From Buchnera aphidicola str. Sg (Schizaphis graminum) (GTDB lineage Bacteria > Pseudomonadota > Gammaproteobacteria > Enterobacterales > Enterobacteriaceae), in NCBI RefSeq assembly GCF_000007365.1, contig NC_004061.1, forward strand, positions 1 to 64,000: DNA of 64,000 bases. The letters are read 5' to 3'. The first letter of the stretch is position 1. Each line of letters opens with the position of its first letter. The notes beneath the pieces were generated by a model. It searched no databases, was not told the origin of the DNA, and saw only the letters and a program-made list of their open reading frames with translations. Position numbers and translations under genes: made by a program. Of this stretch, positions 59,048-64,000 are shown piece by piece.

Positions 59048-60901
59048 CTAATCGTCTAAAAAACTACGTAGTACCTCTGATCTGCTTGGATGACGAAGTT
59101 TTCTTAATGCTTTTGCTTCTATTTGTCTTATTCTTTCTCGAGTTACATCAAATTGCTTTCCGACTTCTTCTAAAGTATGATCAGTATTCATGTCAATTCC
59201 AAAACGCATGCGAAGTACCTTTGCTTCACGAGCTGTAAGACCTGATAAAACATCATGTGTTGCTGATCTTAGACTTTCAGATGTAGCTGAATCAAGAGGT
59301 AGTTCTAATGTAGTATCTTCTATAAAATCACCTAAATGTGAATCATCATCGTCTCCAATAGGTGTTTCCATAGATATTGGTTCTTTAGCTATTTTTAAAA
59401 CTTTTCTAATCTTATCTTCAGGAATTAACATTTTTTCAGAAAGTTCTTCTGGAGTTGGTTCACGTCCTATTTCTTGAAGCATTTGTCTAGAAATACGATT
59501 AAGTTTATTAATCGTTTCTATCATGTGTACGGGGATTCGAATAGTTCGTGCTTGATCTGCGATAGAACGAGTAATTGCTTGTCTGATCCACCAAGTTGCG
59601 TAAGTTGAAAACTTGTATCCTCGACGATATTCAAATTTATCTACTGCTTTCATAAGGCCAATATTACCTTCTTGAATTAAGTCTAAAAACTGAAGTCCTC
59701 TGTTAGTATATTTTTTTGCAATAGAAATTACTAATCTTAAATTAGCTTCGACCATTTCTTTTTTTGCTCTTTTTGCTTTTGCTTCTCCAATAGACATTCT
59801 TTTGTTAATATCTTTAACTTGCTCGATTGTTAAACCAGTTTCTTTTTCTATTTGTTTTAATTTTTTCATGCTAGAAAAAACTTTTTCTTTGATTTCTTCT
59901 AATTTTTTAGACCAAGATTGATTTGAACTTTGTTCTTTTTTAAACCAATTTTGATCAGTTTCTTTTCCTGAAAAAATTTTTAAGAAAATTTTTTTAGGGA
60001 TTTTGCATTCTTCAATACATAGTTTCATAATTTTTCTTTCTTGTTTTCTAACTCTGTTCATCATATTACGCATGTTATTAACTAAGTGATCAAATTGTTT
60101 TGGAACTAACCTAAATTGTTTAAAAATTTCTGAAAGATTATAAATTTCTAACAATGAATCTTGATGATTTCTATTTTTATTTTTAATTGTATTGCTTGTA
60201 TTAGTATATTGTTTTCTCAATTCTCTAAATTTTTCATTAGCTAGTTCTGGGTCAATGCTATTTTCATCTTCATCTTCGTTTTCATCTTCGTTTTCATCTT
60301 CGTTTTCATTACTATCATTTGTTATATTATCTAAAATTTCAGAACCAATGTGAATTGCTGAGGTAGAATGAGAAAAAATTTCTTCTGCATTTGGATCCAC
60401 AAATCCTGTTATTATATCAGATAATCGTATTTGACCAGTTTTAATTCGATCATATTGTTCTAAAAGATAAGTAATAGCTTCTGGATATTCTGATACGGAA
60501 GATTGAACTTGATTAATGCCTTCTTCAATGCGTTTAGCTATATCAATTTCACCCTCTCTTGTTAGTAATTCAACAGTTCCCATTTCTCGCATGTACATGC
60601 GAACAGGATCAGTAGTTCTTCCTAATTCAGATTCAACACTTGATAAAACTTGTGTAGCAGCTTCCACTGCATCTTCGTCTGTATCTGTATTTATTTCATT
60701 CAAAATTAAATCGTCTGCGTCGGGTGCTTCTTCTACAACTTGAATTCCCATATCATTAATCATCTGAATAATGTCATCGATTTGTTCAGAATCAATAATT
60801 TCTTCTGGTAGATGATCATTAACTTCGGCATAGGTTAAATACCCTTGCTCCTTACCATGCGTAACAAGCAGCTTAAGTTGTGACTTTGGGTTATGCTCCA
60901 T
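59048..60901 (-). CDS. rpoD: RNA polymerase sigma-70 factor
   Basis: Housekeeping sigma factor. 617 residues (E. coli 613). Region 1.1 ([20 protein letters not shown]), region 1.2, a long non-conserved insert, region 2 ([30 protein letters not shown]), region 3, region 4 ([31 protein letters not shown]). The insert holds an acidic E-N-E-D repeat (residues 198-214) from a 12-bp minisatellite. Third gene of rpsU-dnaG-rpoD. Confidence 0.98.
   Translation of the reverse strand: MEHNPKSQLKLLVTHGKEQGYLTYAEVNDHLPEEIIDSEQIDDIIQMINDMGIQVVEEAPDADDLILNEINTDTDEDAVEAATQVLSSVESELGRTTDPVRMYMREMGTVELLTREGEIDIAKRIEEGINQVQSSVSEYPEAITYLLEQYDRIKTGQIRLSDIITGFVDPNAEEIFSHSTSAIHIGSEILDNITNDSNENEDENEDENEDEDENSIDPELANEKFRELRKQYTNTSNTIKNKNRNHQDSLLEIYNLSEIFKQFRLVPKQFDHLVNNMRNMMNRVRKQERKIMKLCIEECKIPKKIFLKIFSGKETDQNWFKKEQSSNQSWSKKLEEIKEKVFSSMKKLKQIEKETGLTIEQVKDINKRMSIGEAKAKRAKKEMVEANLRLVISIAKKYTNRGLQFLDLIQEGNIGLMKAVDKFEYRRGYKFSTYATWWIRQAITRSIADQARTIRIPVHMIETINKLNRISRQMLQEIGREPTPEELSEKMLIPEDKIRKVLKIAKEPISMETPIGDDDDSHLGDFIEDTTLELPLDSATSESLRSATHDVLSGLTAREAKVLRMRFGIDMNTDHTLEEVGKQFDVTRERIRQIEAKALRKLRHPSRSEVLRSFLDD
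60261..60310 (-). repeat. 12-bp tandem repeat in rpoD
   Basis: About four copies of TTTTCATCTTCG on the + strand (the first with an internal CATCTT duplication), coding for acidic D-E-N-E units in the sigma-70 non-conserved region. Length is a multiple of three, so copy-number change would not break the frame. Confidence 0.85.
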
Positions 60902-61014
60902 AGGAAAATATCCAAATTTTGTTGATATAATGAATATTAATTGACTTTTTAGTCAATAAATGAATAATAATTTATTTTTTAATTGATATTTAAAATTCTT
61001 TTTATATAAAAAAA

Positions 61015-62754
61015 CTATTTTTTTGATAGCTTTTTATTAATAGACCAGATCTCTTTTTTTTCGTCTATTGTTAATCCTTGAATTCTTTCTTTTGCAATTA
61101 ATTTTTCTTGTCTTTTTTCTAGAATTTTACTATATGTATTTTTTAATAAATCTAAAAACATATTTTGAATTTTTTCTTTAATTATCATATGATCCCATTT
61201 AGATAAAATTTTTAAAATATTAATTATTTTACTATATCTGTAAAACTCTAATAATTGACCTGTATTAAAATTGGGATTATCAGAACATGTTTTTAAAATT
61301 TCTAAAAAAATAGGAAGTCCTTGTATTTTTTCATTTTCAAATTTTTTTGTTGAAGGTACTAATCTTGCTAAATTAGGATTTTGAATAAGTAAACCTATAA
61401 GAGTTCGCATAGGAGTATGTTTAATTTGAAACTGTAAACTTTTCTTTTTTCTTTCTTTTTCGTATAAAAATTTTTCAAATTGATAGTCATCTACAATCCC
61501 TATTGTTCTGGCTAATATTTGTCTCAAGTAAATCCTTATTGTATCACTAGATATGCAATTTATTAAAGGTAAAGCACGTACACTAAGGTGAAACTTATCA
61601 TCATCAGATGACAAGTCAACGTTTTTTAAAATATTTTTAAAAAAAAATTTTGACATAGTAAGAGCGTTGTCAATTCGTAATTGAAATTTTTTTTGGCCTT
61701 CTTTTTTTATAATTGTATCAGGATCTTCATTATTAGGTAATATTATAAATTTTATATTTTTTTTGTCAGATATATATGGTAATGCAATTTTTAAAGTCCT
61801 CCAAGAGGCATTTCTTCCTGCATCATCACCATCATAACAATATATGACTGTATTAGTATGACGAAAAAGTATTTGTATGTGTTCTTTTGTTATAGATGTG
61901 CCTAATGATGACACTACATATTCAATGTTATATTGTGTTAACATGATAACATCTATATATCCTTCTACAACTAGTAGATATTTTGGTTTGGAATGTTTTT
62001 TTTTAACTTGATATAATCCATAAATTTGTTTTCCTTTATGGAAAATATCATTTTCATGTGAATTAAGATATTTTGGCAAAATATTATTTGTTATTGAACG
62101 TCCTCCAAAACTTATAATTCTTCCATGTTGATCATGTATAGGAAAAACGATACGTCCTTGAAAAGTATCATATATATATCCGTTTTTATTAGTAGAAATT
62201 ATTTTATAATGTAATAAATCTTTCTCAAAATCTTTTTTTATATTGAATTGTTTAGAAAATAAATCCCATTTATTACTTGAAAATCCAATACAAAAAAAAT
62301 CAATCATATTTTTATTAATTCCTCTTTCAGTTAAATATTTGTTTGCTGAATTAGTAAAAATAATATTTTTTTGATATAATTTAGACATTTTATCCATTAA
62401 AAAGTATAATTTTTGTTTTTTTAGATAGATTTTTTTTTCAATTGTACCTTTTTTATCAAATGGAATCTCAATACTATGAATTGTAGCAAGTTCTTCAATA
62501 CTTTCTACAAAATTTAAATTGTCGTAGTTGATTAAAAAATCAATTGCATTGCCATGCGCACTGCATCCAAAACAATAATAAAATTGTTTTTCGTAACTTA
62601 CAGTAAAGGATGGAGTTTTATCATTGTGGAAAGGACAATGAGTTTGATAATTTTTACCATTTTTTTTTAACTTTATTCGTGTCTCTATAAGTTCAACGAT
62701 ATTAGTTCGAAATAATAGTTCATTAATGAAATATTTAGGTATTTTTCCAGACAT
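61015..62754 (-). CDS. dnaG: DNA primase
   Basis: Makes RNA primers on the lagging strand. 579 residues (E. coli 581). The N-terminal CHC2 zinc finger is [11 protein letters not shown]...[11 protein letters not shown]. The TOPRIM domain has VVEGYIDVI and [11 protein letters not shown], and the C-terminal domain binds Dna[21 protein letters not shown] matches the E. coli start. After a hairpin behind rpsU. Confidence 0.97.
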
Positions 62755-62780
62755 ATATTTTTATATGGTAGAATAAAATT

Positions 62781-62801
62781 CCGTTCTTAAGTAAAGAACG
62801 G
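62781..62801 (-). terminator. rpsU-dnaG attenuator
   Basis: 8-bp perfect CCGTTCTT / AAGAACGG stem with a 5-nt loop, 32 bp after the rpsU stop, followed on the minus strand by AATTTTATT. E. coli has terminator T1 at the same place, reducing dnaG expression relative to rpsU. Confidence 0.8.
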
Positions 62802-62832
62802 TTTTTTAATTTTTTTATTTTTAAGAAATATC

Positions 62833-63048
62833 TTAGTACATACGAATACGTCTTGCATTTTCTCGTGTAAGCTTTTTTGCAAGACGTTTAATAGCAGAAG
62901 CTTTAGCACGTTTTCGTTCAGTAGTGGGTTTCTCGTAAAATTCTCTTCTTCGAATTTCAGCTAAAATACCAGCTTTTTCACAAGATCTTTTAAAACGGCG
63001 AAGTGCTACATCAAAAGGTTCATTTTCACGTACTTTTATTATTGGCAT
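62833..63048 (-). CDS. rpsU: 30S ribosomal protein S21
   Basis: 71 residues, the E. coli length, near-identical: [20 protein letters not shown], then [20 protein letters not shown] and ENARRIRMY. Positively charged and probably among the slowest-evolving proteins here. AGAGGT precedes the ATG. First gene of the macromolecular synthesis operon. Confidence 0.98.
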   Translation of the reverse strand: MPIIKVRENEPFDVALRRFKRSCEKAGILAEIRRREFYEKPTTERKRAKASAIKRLAKKLTRENARRIRMY

Positions 63049-63116
63049 TTAGATTTTACCTCTATTATTTATTTTTGATAAGTGTAAAAATTAATAATCA
63101 ATATTTTTTGAATTAT

Positions 63117-63133
63117 AAGATAGATCCTATCTT
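63117..63133. repeat. small dyad in the rpsU-tsaD divergent spacer
   Basis: AAGATAG ATC CTATCTT, a 7-bp perfect dyad adjacent to a minus-strand TATAAT (within TCTTATAATTC) that could be the rpsU -10; no good -35 was seen. Possible operator or chance. Confidence 0.35.
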
Positions 63134-63280
63134 AATTAAGATTATTTTGTAAAGTACCATTATCTTTTATTTTAATTTTTTAATTTTTCTTAAAAACTTA
63201 GTAAATAAATGATTTTTAATAGTATCTAACTTCAGCAGTGTTAATGATTTTAAATTAATTTTATAGGTGTATGAAAAAAA

Positions 63281-64000
63281 ATGAAAGTTTTAGGTATTGA
63301 AACATCCTGTGATGATACTGGTATAGCTATTTATGATGTTTCTAAAGGTTTGTTAATTAATGAATTACATAGTCAAAAAAAAATACATGCTAATTATGGA
63401 GGTATTATTCCAGAATTAGCATCTCGTGAACATACAAGGAAAATAATTTTTTTATTAGATAAAATTTTTAAAGAAAAAAATATTATGAAGGAAATTGATC
63501 TTATTGCATATACTGCGGGACCTGGTTTAGCTGGTTCTTTATTAGTTGGTGCTACATTTGCATGTTCTTTAGGTTTTTCTTTAAATATTCCTGTTTTACC
63601 TGTTAATCATATGGAAGCGCATTTATTATCACCAATGTTAGAGTATAAGTCAATGCAATTTCCATTTATCGCATTGTTAGTTTCCGGAAAACATACACAA
63701 ATAATCGCTGCTTATGAATTAGGAAAATATGAAATATTAGGAAATTCTTTAGATGATGCAGCAGGTGAAGCTTTTGATAAAGTATCAAAAATGTTAGGAT
63801 TGAAATATCCGAGTGGACGTGAACTATCTAGTTTAGCTGCTCAGGGAATAAAAAATTATTTTTATTTTCCTCGACCTATGATACATCATTCAAGCTTAAA
63901 TTTTAGTTTTTCAGGTTTAAAAACTTTTACTTCTAAAGTTATTAGTAATAATACTTTAAATATTCAACAAAAAGCTAATATTGCAAGAGCTTTTGAAGAT
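63281..64000 (+). CDS. tsaD: tRNA threonylcarbamoyltransferase subunit TsaD (partial)
   Basis: Transfers threonylcarbamoyl to A37 of ANN-decoding tRNAs. The first 240 codons are present without a stop and the gene runs past the window edge (E. coli 337 residues). Starts [20 protein letters not shown]; metal-binding HMEAH in [40 protein letters not shown] second ATG at 63271 is out of frame. Divergent from rpsU, as in E. coli. Confidence 0.96.
   Translation, partial: MKVLGIETSCDDTGIAIYDVSKGLLINELHSQKKIHANYGGIIPELASREHTRKIIFLLDKIFKEKNIMKEIDLIAYTAGPGLAGSLLVGATFACSLGFSLNIPVLPVNHMEAHLLSPMLEYKSMQFPFIALLVSGKHTQIIAAYELGKYEILGNSLDDAAGEAFDKVSKMLGLKYPSGRELSSLAAQGIKNYFYFPRPMIHHSSLNFSFSGLKTFTSKVISNNTLNIQQKANIARAFED

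Noticed and set aside
58978-59238. Short + strand frame entering the 3' end of rpoD
   Set aside because: Starts in AT-rich spacer and then mirrors rpoD; no ribosome-binding site.

Overview
This window is a stretch of the chromosome of Buchnera aphidicola, the obligate endosymbiont of aphids, or of a very close relative. The evidence is the extreme A+T richness, the poly-A runs inside genes, proteins that are all close counterparts of Escherichia coli proteins, and a compacted enterobacterial gene order. Many E. coli neighbours are absent: rsmG and atpI after mnmG, recF between dnaN and gyrB, ftsEX between ftsY and rpoH, yigM, tufB, and grxC and gpsA. Base 1 is the first base of the mnmG start codon, the usual place to linearise a Buchnera chromosome, so the window is probably the beginning of the genome record. 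The last gene, tsaD, is cut by the right edge.

Layout. 1-8.6 kb (+): mnmG and the complete F1Fo ATP synthase operon atpBEFHAGDC. 8.7-13.8 kb (-): the replication genes dnaA-dnaN-gyrB. 14.2-17.9 kb (+): rpmH-rnpA-yidD-yidC-mnmE, then tRNA-Phe (-). 18.1-20.4 kb: groS-groL behind a recognisable heat-shock (sigma-32) promoter and before a strong terminator. 20.4-23.9 kb: epmB and efp (divergent), dnaT-dnaC, and a frameshifted rsmD. 24-26.2 kb: ftsY and rpoH. 26.2-29.5 kb (-): glmU-glmS. 29.6-33.8 kb: yigL, metR and metE. 34-36 kb (-): purH and hupA. 36.5-48.9 kb (-): the transcription/translation block thrU-tyrU-glyT-thrT, secE-nusG, rplKA, rplJL and rpoBC. 49-51.1 kb: murB and metF. 51.2-56.9 kb: argE facing argC-argB-argG-argH. 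57-58.9 kb: yibN-secB-cysE. 59-63 kb (-): the macromolecular synthesis operon rpsU-dnaG-rpoD. 63.3 kb to the end: tsaD.

How the genes work together. Most encode the replication, transcription, translation, protein-folding and energy machinery that a reduced genome cannot lose. The rest show the nutritional role of the symbiont: arginine synthesis (argECBGH), methionine (metE, metF and the rare retained regulator metR), cysteine (cysE), late purine synthesis (purH), and cell-wall precursors (glmS, glmU, murB). E. coli-like GTG starts (atpF, dnaA, rpoC), the rpoB leader, the rplL-rpoB and rpsU-dnaG intercistronic hairpins and the groE heat-shock promoter are preserved.

I see no prophage, insertion sequence, CRISPR array, toxin-antitoxin pair or unknown gene cluster, and no new biological system. 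The most informative oddities are: rsmD broken at a run of 14 A, a candidate for rescue by transcriptional slippage; an A-C mismatch in the acceptor stem of tRNA-Gly; a CysE without the usual C-terminal tail; a rhodanese-like YibN without its cysteine; and a coding minisatellite in rpoD.
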